Assembly (NCBI GenBank): GCA_020628165.1
Contig: JAHDFM010000010.1
Coordinates: 2,183-66,182, forward strand
Reading direction: 5' to 3'
Length of the DNA stretch: 64,000 nucleotides
Source of the DNA: Bdellovibrionales bacterium
GTDB lineage: Bacteria > Bdellovibrionota > Bdellovibrionia > Bdellovibrionales > UBA1609
Positions 1 to 8,164 of this stretch are shown piece after piece; the stretch's first letter is position 1; each line of letters begins with the position of its first letter. The notes below the pieces were generated by a model that saw only the letters and a program-made list of their open reading frames with translations, searched no databases and was not told the DNA's origin. Made by a program: the position numbers and the translations under genes.

Positions 1-373
1 CCTTAAGAAGTGGCCAAAGATATTCCAATGAGATCACAGTGAGAACGTCTGGCTCTAGAAATAGGCCTCCAGCAAGTACAACAACAGCGCCGCCTGCGAC
101 GACCCCACAAACAACAACCCAAGGCAGTTCAAAGTTCGTAGTGAGTTCAAGAGACATTCGGTCAAACTCCATTGCTTTAACATGGAGTCGAGTGGATGGT
201 GCAACTAGATATGATGTCTACAGAGATGGTCGTTTTAGTAAAAATGCGGGCACAGCGAACTTTGTGACCGATGCAGGCCTTGCTCCCAATACAAGTTATA
301 AATTTAAAATCACAGCAACCTTAAGAAGTGGCCAAAGATATTCCAATGAGATCACAGTGAGAACGTCTGGCTC
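1..373 (+). repeat. exact 55-bp direct repeat between FN3 modules (1-55 and 319-373)
   Basis: Bases 1-55 are identical to 319-373, an offset of 318 bp or 106 codons, which is one FN3 module plus linker. Identity breaks down in the Thr/Pro linker that follows. The pattern shows module duplication within the gene and marks a site where slippage or recombination could change the repeat number. Confidence 0.9.
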
Positions 374-692
374 GAACAGCAGACCTCCGGCAAGCACATC
401 AACGCAAACTTCAGCGCCTTCCTCTACACCAACAAACAACTCCACATTTACTTTGAGTAGGGCCCACGCCACACACAACCAAATTGGTTTAACCTGGAAT
501 CAAGTGCCTGGAGCAACTCGCTATGATGTATATCGTGATGGTCAGTTTGTTAGGAATGCCAATTTGTCTCGGTTAGTTTCAGATAGTAACTTAAGACCAA
601 ATACAAGCTATAGGTATAAAATCACAGCAACAACACCTTCTGGGCCTATTTATTCTAACGAAATCACTGTGAGAACAAATAATGCCCCTTAA
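1..692 (+). CDS. fibronectin type III repeat protein, 3' part (5' end outside window)
   Basis: The reading frame is open from base 3, so the gene begins before the window. The visible part is the end of one FN3 module, a Thr/Pro/Ser-rich linker, a complete FN3 module (about bases 132-372), a second linker, and a last FN3 module ending at the TAA. Each module carries the conserved patterns LTW.., GATRYDVYRDG and NTSY+.KITA, ending in SNEITVRT. FN3 modules are usually found in surface or secreted adhesive or carbohydrate-associated proteins. What the upstream domain does cannot be told here. The modules are very alike at DNA level, with a 55-bp exact repeat, so this is a recent tandem duplication. 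A GTG at 39 could be mistaken for a start but lies inside the repeat. Confidence 0.85.
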   Translation, partial: LRSGQRYSNEITVRTSGSRNRPPASTTTAPPATTPQTTTQGSSKFVVSSRDIRSNSIALTWSRVDGATRYDVYRDGRFSKNAGTANFVTDAGLAPNTSYKFKITATLRSGQRYSNEITVRTSGSNSRPPASTSTQTSAPSSTPTNNSTFTLSRAHATHNQIGLTWNQVPGATRYDVYRDGQFVRNANLSRLVSDSNLRPNTSYRYKITATTPSGPIYSNEITVRTNNAP

Positions 693-823
693 TTCATTTA
701 GCTGGAACTCCTAAGTTTAATTTGTTTTAAACAAGTCATAGTGCGGTTCCTGTAAGTGAGAGTCGTAAAGTTTTCGCACTCACTTATCGCTTTGCATTAT
801 ATTGTTCATAATTTACCAAAAAA

Positions 824-853
824 TTGGGAAAACCGCCTAGAATGGCTTATAAT
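824..853 (+). promoter_or_regulatory. probable sigma-70 promoter of the thrS operon
   Basis: TTGGGA at 824-829 and a consensus TATAAT at 848-853 are separated by 18 bp, ahead of thrS. The predicted transcript would begin near 860. I see no T-box or long attenuator between this and thrS. Confidence 0.5.
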
Positions 854-946
854 AGAAACTTATTTTGTTAGGTCGATATTTTGACCCACAAAAAAAGGTT
901 TAATTTATTATATGTTTATCTACTCAGATTTGATAGTCCATTTTTA

Positions 947-2887
947 ATGTCTTCAGTTCGTATTTATCTACCTGACAATTCCTATAAAGAGTTTGATTTT
1001 GAACCCACTGTTTTGCAAGTGGCTGAGAGCATTGGTTCGCGATTGGCGAAAGACACCCTAGGGGCCCAAATAGATGGTGGCTCCGAAGTGGTTGACCTTA
1101 GAACTCCTTTGAAAGATGGAACAAAACTTTCTATTGTGACCAAAGGCAGCCCTGAGTCTTTAGAAGTGATCCGCCATTCAGCTGCTCACTTAATGGCTCA
1201 AGCGGTTCAAGAGATATGGCCCGAAGTGAAGGTCACAATTGGACCAGTCATCGACAATGGCTTTTTCTACGATTTTGATTCTCCTTTTCCGTTCACTCCA
1301 GAGGATCTAAAAAAAATAGAAAAAAAGATGAATCATCTTTTAAAGAAAAACGAACCCGTTGTGAAAGAAGTTTGGTCACAAGCCAAAGCCATTGAGGTTT
1401 TCTCTGAGATGAAAGAAAACTTTAAAGTTGAGATCATCAAAGACCTCGGTGAGGACGAAGTTTCTATTTATAAACAAGGGGAGTGGTTTGATCTTTGCCG
1501 TGGCCCCCATGTTCAAAAGATGGGGCAAATTAAAGCCATCAAAGTGCAGCACACAGCAGGGGCTTATTGGCGTGGAGATGAAAACAACCCACAGCTACAA
1601 CGCATTTATGCCACGGCTTTCAACTCAAAAGAAGACCTTCAAGAGCACTTACAACTTTTAGAAGAGGCCAAGAAAAGAGATCACAGAAAGTTAAGTAAAG
1701 ATCTCGGGCTTGTTTACAATCACCCCTTCGCTCCAGGTGCTCCATTCTTTACTGAGAAAGGCACAATCATTTACAATCAACTGCAGGCCTACATGCGTGA
1801 ATGCTACATCAAGTATGGTTATCACGAAGTGATCTCACCTCAAATTTTTGACAACCAACTCTATGAAAAGTCGGGTCATGATGCTAATTACAAAGATGAT
1901 ATTTTTGCCACTAAAATTGGTGAGCGTGATTTTGCAGTAAAACCCATGAACTGCCCAGGTCATTGTTTGCTTTACGGTGCGACTAAAAAGTCTTACCGTG
2001 ATCTTCCTTGGAGAATTGCTGACTTTGGTCGACTCCATCGCAATGAAAAATCGGGGGCTCTACATGGGCTCACTCGTGTAACAACTTTTTGCCAAGATGA
2101 TGCTCACATTTTTTGTCGCATGGATCAGTTGTTTGATGAAATCAAGTCATTCATGACTTTTTTGAACGAAGTTTATCAGTGTTTAGGGATGTCTAATTAC
2201 AAAATCTTTCTGTCGACTCGACCTGAAAAACGCATGGGCTCAGATGAGATATGGGATGAGGCAGAGGCCGTCTTAGAAAAAGCTGTCAAAGAGCTCGATC
2301 TTCCGTACACTATCAATGAAGGTGACGGTGCCTTTTACGGGCCAAAACTTGATATTATGTTTGTTGATGCCTTGAAAAGGCCGTGGCAGTTGGGCACGAT
2401 GCAAGCTGATTTCAATATGCCAAAAAACTTTGAGTTAAAGTATGTCGGTGAAGATAATGCCAATCATCAGCCAGTCATGTTACACCGAGCTATCTTAGGA
2501 AGTCTAGAACGCTTTATCGGTGTTTACCTTGAGCACACAGCTGGGCGATTGCCAACTTGGTTAGCTCCCACGCAGGTCGTGGTAATGAACATTACGTCCA
2601 ACCATGACAGTTACTGTCGAGAACTCACTGAGCTTTTAGCAGAGCAAGGTGTGCGCGCACACTACGATGATCGCAATGAAAAATTGGGCTTTAAGATTCG
2701 TGAAGCTCAATTGCAAAAAATCCCTTTTATGATCACGGTAGGAGACAAAGAAGTCAGCGATAACGCTGTCTCAGTTCGCCTGTTGAATGGCAAAAATATT
2801 AATGGAATTGATAAGCATGAATTTATAAAAAATTTGTGCTCTGAAATAAAAGAGAGAAAACTAACAACACACTTAGGTGACAACTAA
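947..2887 (+). CDS. thrS: threonyl-tRNA synthetase
   Basis: Cytoplasmic class II aminoacyl-tRNA synthetase that charges tRNA-Thr. Domain order is an N-terminal TGS domain (about residues 1-62), the editing/SAD domain with LCRGPH, the catalytic core, and a C-terminal anticodon-binding domain. The three zinc ligands of the family are visible: Cys in MNCPGH near residue 335, His in QDDAH near 386, and His in MLHRAIL near 513. The length of 646 aa is normal. I chose ATG 947 because the TGS domain begins there (SSVRIYLPDNS). A TTG at 881 with a weak TTAGGT site in front would add 22 residues and cannot be excluded. It is followed by infC after 15 bp, forming a translation operon. Confidence 0.96.
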   Translation: MSSVRIYLPDNSYKEFDFEPTVLQVAESIGSRLAKDTLGAQIDGGSEVVDLRTPLKDGTKLSIVTKGSPESLEVIRHSAAHLMAQAVQEIWPEVKVTIGPVIDNGFFYDFDSPFPFTPEDLKKIEKKMNHLLKKNEPVVKEVWSQAKAIEVFSEMKENFKVEIIKDLGEDEVSIYKQGEWFDLCRGPHVQKMGQIKAIKVQHTAGAYWRGDENNPQLQRIYATAFNSKEDLQEHLQLLEEAKKRDHRKLSKDLGLVYNHPFAPGAPFFTEKGTIIYNQLQAYMRECYIKYGYHEVISPQIFDNQLYEKSGHDANYKDDIFATKIGERDFAVKPMNCPGHCLLYGATKKSYRDLPWRIADFGRLHRNEKSGALHGLTRVTTFCQDDAHIFCRMDQLFDEIKSFMTFLNEVYQCLGMSNYKIFLSTRPEKRMGSDEIWDEAEAVLEKAVKELDLPYTINEGDGAFYGPKLDIMFVDALKRPWQLGTMQADFNMPKNFELKYVGEDNANHQPVMLHRAILGSLERFIGVYLEHTAGRLPTWLAPTQVVVMNITSNHDSYCRELTELLAEQGVRAHYDDRNEKLGFKIREAQLQKIPFMITVGDKEVSDNAVSVRLLNGKNINGIDKHEFIKNLCSEIKERKLTTHLGDN

Positions 2888-2902
2888 ACAAGGAGTGAAT
2901 TT

Positions 2903-3589
2903 ATCGCTGCAATGAGAAGAGGACCAAAAGGAAAAAATTTTGGTAAGAAAAATGATGGATACAGAGTCAACAAAGACATAAGAGCCCCAGAGGTCAGACT
3001 GATCGATGAAACGGGTGCCATGGCTGGTGTTATGTCATCACGAGATGCTTTATCCATTGCAGAAGAAAAAGGCCTCGACCTTATAGAAATAGCTCCAAAC
3101 GCGAAGCCACCAACATGTAAAATCATGGATTACGGTAAGTGGAAATATGAGAACAAGAAAAAAGAAAAAGAGTCGCGTAAAAAACAAACTGTGATAACTA
3201 TCAAAGAGGTTCAGTTTCGACCGCGCACAGAAGATCACGATTTAAATGTAAAGATCAGAAATGCTCGTAAGTTCTTGTTGGACGGGAGCAAGGTGAAGGC
3301 CAACCTTCGTTTTTCAGGTCGAGAAATGGCTCACCAAGAGCAAGGTTTGAAAGTTTTAAAACGAGTGATTGGTCTTTTGGATGATATAGCACTGGTGGAA
3401 GTTCAACCTAAAAGAGAAGGTCGTCAAATGTTCGTAATGTTTGCTCCTGATGCTGCAAAAATAAAAGAGTATACAAAAGAACAAGAGCGCCTTAAAAAGA
3501 TTGAAGAGGAGCAAGGTCCTGAAGCTTTAGCGGCTGAATTAGCTGCCATCGAAGAAGCTAAGGAAGGTGCTACGGCCACTGTCGAATAA
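2903..3589 (+). CDS. infC: translation initiation factor IF-3, probable AUC start
   Basis: IF-3 binds the 30S subunit, prevents premature 50S joining and checks the start codon. The N-domain (VRLIDETGAMAGVMSSRDAL) and C-domain (KEVQFRPRTEDHDLNVK) are both clear. The first ATG (2912) lies 16 bases after the AAGGAG at 2890-2895, which is too far. An in-frame ATC at 2903 sits 7 bases after it, the ideal spacing, so I place the start there (228 aa). Rare start codons on infC are known: AUU in E. coli, used for autoregulation, and AUC in the Myxococcus dsg gene. The protein also has an acidic/Ala-rich C-terminal extension of about 40 residues beyond the usual end, as Myxococcus IF3 does. The stop codon is followed directly by the arfB ATG. 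Confidence 0.9.
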   Translation: MAAMRRGPKGKNFGKKNDGYRVNKDIRAPEVRLIDETGAMAGVMSSRDALSIAEEKGLDLIEIAPNAKPPTCKIMDYGKWKYENKKKEKESRKKQTVITIKEVQFRPRTEDHDLNVKIRNARKFLLDGSKVKANLRFSGREMAHQEQGLKVLKRVIGLLDDIALVEVQPKREGRQMFVMFAPDAAKIKEYTKEQERLKKIEEEQGPEALAAELAAIEEAKEGATATVE

Positions 3590-4006
3590 ATGTTAAAAAT
3601 CAATGACAACTTGATAATACCAGCAGCTGAGTTGTCATTCAGTTACGTCAAAGCCAGTGGCTCTGGCGGTCAAAAGGTCAATAAAACAAGTTCACAAGTG
3701 CAACTACGCTGGAATTTATTAGAAAGCTCTGTATTTTCTGAAGGACAAAAAGTTTTCTTGCAAAAAAAATTGTCGTCCAAGCTAACGACTGGTGGTGATT
3801 TAATTGTGACCAGTGAGTCAGCGAGGTCACAACATCAAAACAAGCAAGACTGCTTAGAAAAGCTCGCTGAAATCTTACAAAAAGCCCTACATAAGCCAAA
3901 GCCAAGAAAGAAAACTAAACCAACCCGGGCTTCTAAAGAAAAGCGCATTAAAAACAAAAAAATAAAATCAGAAATCAAAAACCAAAGAAAAAAAGTAAAA
4001 TATTAG
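3590..4006 (+). CDS. arfB: ribosome-rescue peptidyl-tRNA hydrolase ArfB (YaeJ/ICT1 family)
   Basis: ArfB hydrolyses peptidyl-tRNA on ribosomes stalled at the end of a broken mRNA. The catalytic GGQ loop is present near residues 26-28 (ASGSGGQKVNKTSS). The C-terminal 40 residues are a Lys/Arg-rich tail of the type that enters the empty mRNA channel. The length of 138 aa matches ArfB rather than full release factors, and no codon-recognition domain is present. The ATG abuts the infC stop (TAAATG), so translation is probably coupled. The gene sits between infC and rpmI, which are usually adjacent. Confidence 0.9.
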   Translation: MLKINDNLIIPAAELSFSYVKASGSGGQKVNKTSSQVQLRWNLLESSVFSEGQKVFLQKKLSSKLTTGGDLIVTSESARSQHQNKQDCLEKLAEILQKALHKPKPRKKTKPTRASKEKRIKNKKIKSEIKNQRKKVKY

Positions 4007-4306
4007 AACTACCAAGCTTCATTAGGACGACAGCTTTTCACTGACGGTGGCGGGGATCCTCTCAGTGTTGCAAGACTTCTAACTATCTATAATTAAATGG
4101 TTTTTTAGTTTGCATGACCTTTTCATACCTTCTGCTTCTTCAGCTAAGTTTGTTTTTAGGGCTGAGGGCAGGATTTACATATTAGCTATTTTTTAGTGGA
4201 CAAGGTGTGATGATTTCGTTAGTTATATTATCTACTTATTACCTGGAATGGGCCACTAAGATTAGAGCATGTCGCTTTAACGCCTCTTCAGATGTTAGGA
4301 GAAACA
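4007..4306 (+). other. 300-bp arfB-rpmI intergenic leader
   Basis: No gene is seen here. A 6-bp stem CACTGA/TCAGTG (4039-4044 with 4062-4067) closes over a GC-rich loop that contains GGATCC, with no T-tract after it. The length and position, ahead of rpmI-rplT, would suit a promoter and an L20-type autoregulatory leader, as known in E. coli and Bacillus. I cannot identify the specific L20-binding fold. Confidence 0.3.
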
Positions 4307-4498
4307 ATGAAACAAAAAACACACAGTGGGGCTAAAAAAAGACTTCGCCCTAAAAAAGGTGGAAAAGTAAAACGTCACAAGGTCGGTTTACGCCACAGAC
4401 TTTGGCACCACTCTTCGAAATTAAAGCGTCATTTGGGTCAAGCAACTTATGTTGACGATGCAAACTCTTACCAAGTCGAAAGACTTTTAGTTTTGTAA
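4307..4498 (+). CDS. rpmI: 50S ribosomal protein L35
   Basis: A 63-residue highly basic protein beginning MKQKTHSGAKKRL and containing a basic stretch ending HRLWHHSSK, typical of bL35, a structural protein of the large subunit. ATG 4307 is preceded by AGGAG with 5-base spacing. An upstream in-frame ATG at 4292 lies before this Shine-Dalgarno site and is not used in my reading. It is followed by rplT after 12 bp, and the rplT Shine-Dalgarno overlaps its stop. Confidence 0.95.
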   Translation: MKQKTHSGAKKRLRPKKGGKVKRHKVGLRHRLWHHSSKLKRHLGQATYVDDANSYQVERLLVL

Positions 4499-4510
4499 GG
4501 AGGCCCTGAA

Positions 4511-4855
4511 ATGAGAGTAAAACGCGGTTTTAAAGCAAGACGAAGAAGAAATAAAGTTTTAAAAAGAGCTGAAGGTTACAGAGGCTCGAACAGTAAATGT
4601 TATATTACGGCCGTTGAAAAAAATGATCGTGCCTTAGTTTACGCCTACAGAGATCGTAAAACTAAGAAAAGAGAATTCAGACGTCTTTGGACTCAAAGAA
4701 TCAACGCAGCTGCTAGACTCAACGGAACTTCCTATTCAAAACTCATGGGAGCTTTAAACAAGTCTTCTATGGAGCTTGATCGTAAGGTTCTAGCTGACAT
4801 GGCTGTGAACGATCCTAAAGGTTTTAGCGACGTCGTTAGCCAATTAATGAGTTAA
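4511..4855 (+). CDS. rplT: 50S ribosomal protein L20
   Basis: bL20 is an early assembly protein of the large subunit that binds 23S rRNA, and in many bacteria it represses its own operon. The 114-aa sequence shows the family pattern ([19 protein letters not shown] near the N-terminus, [11 protein letters not shown] in the middle). A strong TAAGGAGG precedes the ATG. It is the last gene of the ribosomal pair and is closed by a terminator at 4889. Confidence 0.96.
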   Translation: MRVKRGFKARRRRNKVLKRAEGYRGSNSKCYITAVEKNDRALVYAYRDRKTKKREFRRLWTQRINAAARLNGTSYSKLMGALNKSSMELDRKVLADMAVNDPKGFSDVVSQLMS

Positions 4856-4888
4856 GCTCATCAGATTTTACAATTTAAAAAATTCACC

Positions 4889-4928
4889 AGTGAGCTGTTT
4901 TTAGTAAAGATAGCTCACTTTTTTTTTA
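4889..4928 (+). terminator. intrinsic terminator after rplT
   Basis: AGTGAGCT (4889-4896) and AGCTCACT (4912-4919) form an 8-bp perfect stem with a 15-nt loop, followed by a run of about ten T. It separates the ribosomal operon from the mevalonate operon. Confidence 0.85.
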
Positions 4929-4941
4929 TAGAGATGGATGT

Positions 4942-5988
4942 GTGAAAGAAGAAACGGTCAATGCTTTTGAAAGTAGAAAAAAAGATCACATTAAACACTG
5001 TCTTAATGAAAGCGTCGATGTGTCCTCTGACCAATTTGCTTCCATTAGACTCACACATCAAGCACTGCCCGAGATTAATTTTGATGAAGTAGACATACAG
5101 GCAAATCTTCTTGGGCATACCTTTTCAAGCCCCATTTTTATATCGTCTATGACTGCGGGGCATACACAAGGAAAGGATATCAACCAACTATTAGCTAAAG
5201 TGTGTGAAAGCAAAAACTGGTTATTCAATGTTGGGTCACAAAGACACCAACTGCAAAATGACTCACAAGTGGACGCTTGGCAAGACCTCAAGCAACAGTT
5301 CCCTAATGTGAAGATGGCAGCAAACCTTGGGTTATCACAACTCATCGATGCCGATTTAAAAAGTGTCGAGAGTGTTCTTAACTCTATAGATGCTTTGGCC
5401 TTAATCATTCACCTCAATCCATTGCAAGAGGCTTTGCAGATGGAAGGCACTCCCAACTTTAAAGGAGGGCTTGCTAAAATAAAAACTTTGGCAGAGTCTT
5501 TGTCTGTACCAGTTGTAGTTAAAGAGACGGGCTGTGGATTTTCTGTAGATACATTGCGATCATTGATTGGTTCAGGAATTCAGGTTGTCGATTTAGCAGG
5601 TTTTGGTGGCACTCACTGGGGCCGTGTTGAAGGGCTTCGTGCAAGTGATGTTCAAGAAACTATGATGACACAGTTATCACAAACCTTTGCCAATTGGGGA
5701 GTGCCAACCGTAGAGAGCTTAATGTCTCTGCAATCTTTGTCTTTAGATTATAAAGTTTGGGCTTCGGGCGGAGTGCGCAGTGGGCTTGATGTTGCTAAGT
5801 GTTTAGCTATGGGTGCTGAAGCGGCTGGAATTGCACGCCCAATATTGTTAGCTGCACTGAAAGGTGAACAAGATTTACTAGATTTAATGAGTTTTTACGA
5901 ACAGGAATTACGAGTGGCCCTTTTTTGTACGGGGAGCGCTGGGCCAAGTGAGATCAAAGGAAAGTGGAAATGGACCGGAACGAACTAA
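4942..5988 (+). CDS. fni: type 2 isopentenyl-diphosphate delta-isomerase (FMN-dependent)
   Basis: Interconverts isopentenyl and dimethylallyl diphosphate using reduced FMN, the last step of the mevalonate route. Family marks are the N-terminal RKKDH, FISSMTAGH, the substrate segment HLNPLQEALQMEGTPNF, VVKETGCG, and the glycine-rich phosphate loop (DLAGFGGTHW, ASGGVRSGLDVAK). The length of 348 aa is usual. The start is GTG 4942, since nearby ATGs at 4934 and 4938 are out of frame. It opens a five-gene operon and overlaps the next gene by 19 bp. Confidence 0.94.
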   Translation: MKEETVNAFESRKKDHIKHCLNESVDVSSDQFASIRLTHQALPEINFDEVDIQANLLGHTFSSPIFISSMTAGHTQGKDINQLLAKVCESKNWLFNVGSQRHQLQNDSQVDAWQDLKQQFPNVKMAANLGLSQLIDADLKSVESVLNSIDALALIIHLNPLQEALQMEGTPNFKGGLAKIKTLAESLSVPVVVKETGCGFSVDTLRSLIGSGIQVVDLAGFGGTHWGRVEGLRASDVQETMMTQLSQTFANWGVPTVESLMSLQSLSLDYKVWASGGVRSGLDVAKCLAMGAEAAGIARPILLAALKGEQDLLDLMSFYEQELRVALFCTGSAGPSEIKGKWKWTGTN

Positions 5989-7271
5989 ATCAGTATAAAA
6001 AGACGTTTTCAGGATTTTCAAAACTTGAGTTCAGTGAAAGGTTAGAGCGGCTGGGTGCTCTCGGTGTGCTCAACAAAGAGGATAAATCTTTCTTGCAACA
6101 AAACTGTCAGATGGATTTAACTTTGGCTGAAAAGTTTGTCGAAAATGTTTTAGGCTACTTTCAAATGCCATTTGGAGTGGCCACAAACTTTGTTGTCGAT
6201 GGCAAGCCATACGTCATTCCCATGGCAGTTGAAGAAACCTCGATCATAGCTGCTGCGAGTAAGACAGCCAAGTGGGTGCGAGATAAAGGGCAAATCACCA
6301 CCCACATTTCTGGGCGAGAAATCATCGGCCAAATTCAAATTGCCATTGTTAAAGATTATACCGCCTTAAAGAAAATAATTAACGAAAACAAACAAAAACT
6401 CATCGCTATGGCCAATGAAAATGTGGCCAATGGTTTGGTTCGCCGAGGTGGTGGAGTTAATAATATCGAAGTGCGCGCTATTGAAAGAGATGATGGTCAA
6501 TTTATGGCTGTGATACATGTGCATATGGATGCCTGTGATGCCATGGGTGCCAATATTATTAACCAAGTTTGTGAATTCTTAAAAAAGCCCATTCAAGAGA
6601 TGTCAGGCGAACACGTCACCATGTGCATTTTAAGTAATTTGGTAGACACGAAAGTCACTCATGCAAAAGTTGAAATCTCAGGTGTTGATTCAGACCTTGC
6701 TCATAAAATTGCTGAGGCCTCTTTATTTGCCAAGCTAGACCCATACCGAGCAGCAACCAATAATAAGGGTGTGCTTAATGGCATTGACCCAATTTTAATA
6801 GCGACTGGCAATGATTGGAGAGCTGTCGAAGCTGGTATTCACGCGTATGTAAGCCGTGATGGTCAGTATCGCTCGGTTACGGAGTGGAAAGTAGATGGCG
6901 ATAAGTTGGTTGGAACTTTTCAAGCCCCACTTATTGTTGGCATTGTGGGCGGAGTGACGAAGCTTCACCCAATGGCGCAGATGTCTTTGCGTATGATGAG
7001 GGTTGAGTCCGCTGAAGAATTATCCAAAGTGTGTGCTGCCGTCGGTTTGGTGCAAAACTTGGGAGCCCTTAAGGCCTTAACGACAGTGGGAATCATAGAA
7101 GGCCACATGAAATTACACATCAAGAACTTAACCCTTGGAGCCGGAGCCACAGAGCAAGAAGCTCCCGTTTTACAAAAAAAATTAGAAGAAGTTTTAAAAA
7201 CTACAAAAAGAGTTTCTATGTCCAATGCCACAGAGCTTTTGGATGAAATGAGAAACGGTGTGAATCAGTGA
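5970..7271 (+). CDS. mvaA: hydroxymethylglutaryl-CoA reductase, class II
   Basis: Reduces HMG-CoA to mevalonate with NAD(P)H, the committed step. The class II catalytic set is visible: Glu in MAVEETSIIAAAS, Lys in ATNNKGVLNGID, Asp in ATGNDWRAVEAG, and the flexible-tail His in GHMKLHIKNL, plus ENVANG. It has 433 aa and no membrane domain, as in bacterial enzymes. ATG 5970 is preceded by AGGA at proper spacing. GTG 5964 is too close to that site. It overlaps fni by 19 bp, and its TGA overlaps the GTG of the next gene. Whether it prefers NADH or NADPH cannot be told from sequence. Confidence 0.94.
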   Translation: MDRNELNQYKKTFSGFSKLEFSERLERLGALGVLNKEDKSFLQQNCQMDLTLAEKFVENVLGYFQMPFGVATNFVVDGKPYVIPMAVEETSIIAAASKTAKWVRDKGQITTHISGREIIGQIQIAIVKDYTALKKIINENKQKLIAMANENVANGLVRRGGGVNNIEVRAIERDDGQFMAVIHVHMDACDAMGANIINQVCEFLKKPIQEMSGEHVTMCILSNLVDTKVTHAKVEISGVDSDLAHKIAEASLFAKLDPYRAATNNKGVLNGIDPILIATGNDWRAVEAGIHAYVSRDGQYRSVTEWKVDGDKLVGTFQAPLIVGIVGGVTKLHPMAQMSLRMMRVESAEELSKVCAAVGLVQNLGALKALTTVGIIEGHMKLHIKNLTLGAGATEQEAPVLQKKLEEVLKTTKRVSMSNATELLDEMRNGVNQ

Positions 7272-8164
7272 TAGAAATAAAAGTTCCGAGCAAAACTTTT
7301 TTATGTGGCGAATATGTCGCTCTTAACGGTGGGCCGGCTCTAGTCCTCAACACGGGGCCTGAGTTTTTAATGTCTATAACAAAAGGTGCTAGTGAATACT
7401 CAGTTTTTCAACAGGGGAGTCCCTGTGATCAATTTTTTCAAGACAACCTAGCCTTGTTAAAAGATTTAAATTTTGACTTTAAAGATCCGCATGCTGGAAG
7501 AGGTGGGTTTGGAGCCTCAGGGGCAAAGTTCAATTCTTTGGTTGCTGTTGAAAAACTACTTCAAGGTAAGCCCCTTTTTAACTCCTTAGATTTTCGCGAG
7601 AAGCTTTTGCATTACAGCCGTCAGCAACAAAGCGGCTATGACGTTATTTCACAGTTCAATGGTGAAATTTGTTTTATTGATTTGAACGACAAAAAAATTG
7701 AGAGACTGAGTTGGCCTTTTGAAGACAAATTCATCTATGTGGTGCGAACAGGCAATAAGCTCAATACCCATGAACATTTGGCAAATTTACAAGTAACAAC
7801 CTATCCAATTTTAACAAGAATTGCTACACAGGCTTATGACAGCTTAAAAAACATACAGTTTAATGAGTTTTCTGAACACATCAATGCTTACTACAATCAA
7901 CTGAGAGCCCTTAATTTGATTTGTACTGAGACTCTTCAGCTAACTGATAAGATCAAACAACAAACACAGATGTTTTCAGCGGTGAAGGGGTGTGGGGCCG
8001 CCGGAAGTGACACTTTGTTATTGCTCGCTGATCAGAGTAATGATCTTAGCGCTAAAAAGTTGTTTTCGGATTTAGGACTAGAGCTTGTGTTTTCTGGCAA
8101 CAAGTTGTGTGAGGGAATGTCTCTCACTGGCAGTTTGGGTAAAGAGGCGGTCATGAATGCTTAA
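7268..8164 (+). CDS. GHMP kinase, probable phosphomevalonate kinase
   Basis: A 298-aa GHMP-family kinase: N-terminal PSKTFLCGEYVALNGGPAL, glycine-rich ATP loop GRGGFGASGAKFNS (near residues 78-90), QQQSGYDVISQFNG, and a C-terminal AVKGCGAAGSDTLLLL. The SGYDV segment is typical of phosphomevalonate kinases. Because the other two GHMP enzymes of the operon are clearly the decarboxylase and mevalonate kinase, this one most likely phosphorylates 5-phosphomevalonate. It is shorter than many PMKs and its ATP loop is divergent (GFGASG instead of GLGSSA). The GTG start overlaps the HMG-CoA reductase stop, and the 3' end overlaps mvaD by 8 bp. Confidence 0.78.
   Translation: MIEIKVPSKTFLCGEYVALNGGPALVLNTGPEFLMSITKGASEYSVFQQGSPCDQFFQDNLALLKDLNFDFKDPHAGRGGFGASGAKFNSLVAVEKLLQGKPLFNSLDFREKLLHYSRQQQSGYDVISQFNGEICFIDLNDKKIERLSWPFEDKFIYVVRTGNKLNTHEHLANLQVTTYPILTRIATQAYDSLKNIQFNEFSEHINAYYNQLRALNLICTETLQLTDKIKQQTQMFSAVKGCGAAGSDTLLLLADQSNDLSAKKLFSDLGLELVFSGNKLCEGMSLTGSLGKEAVMNA

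Noticed and set aside
881-946. 22-residue N-terminal extension of ThrS from TTG 881
   Set aside because: The TGS domain begins at the ATG 947. The extension is hydrophobic and unlike the family, though weak start signals leave some doubt.
4039-4067. L20-binding riboregulator in the rpmI leader
   Set aside because: Only one 6-bp stem can be seen. The pseudoknot or helix junction that L20 needs cannot be shown by eye.
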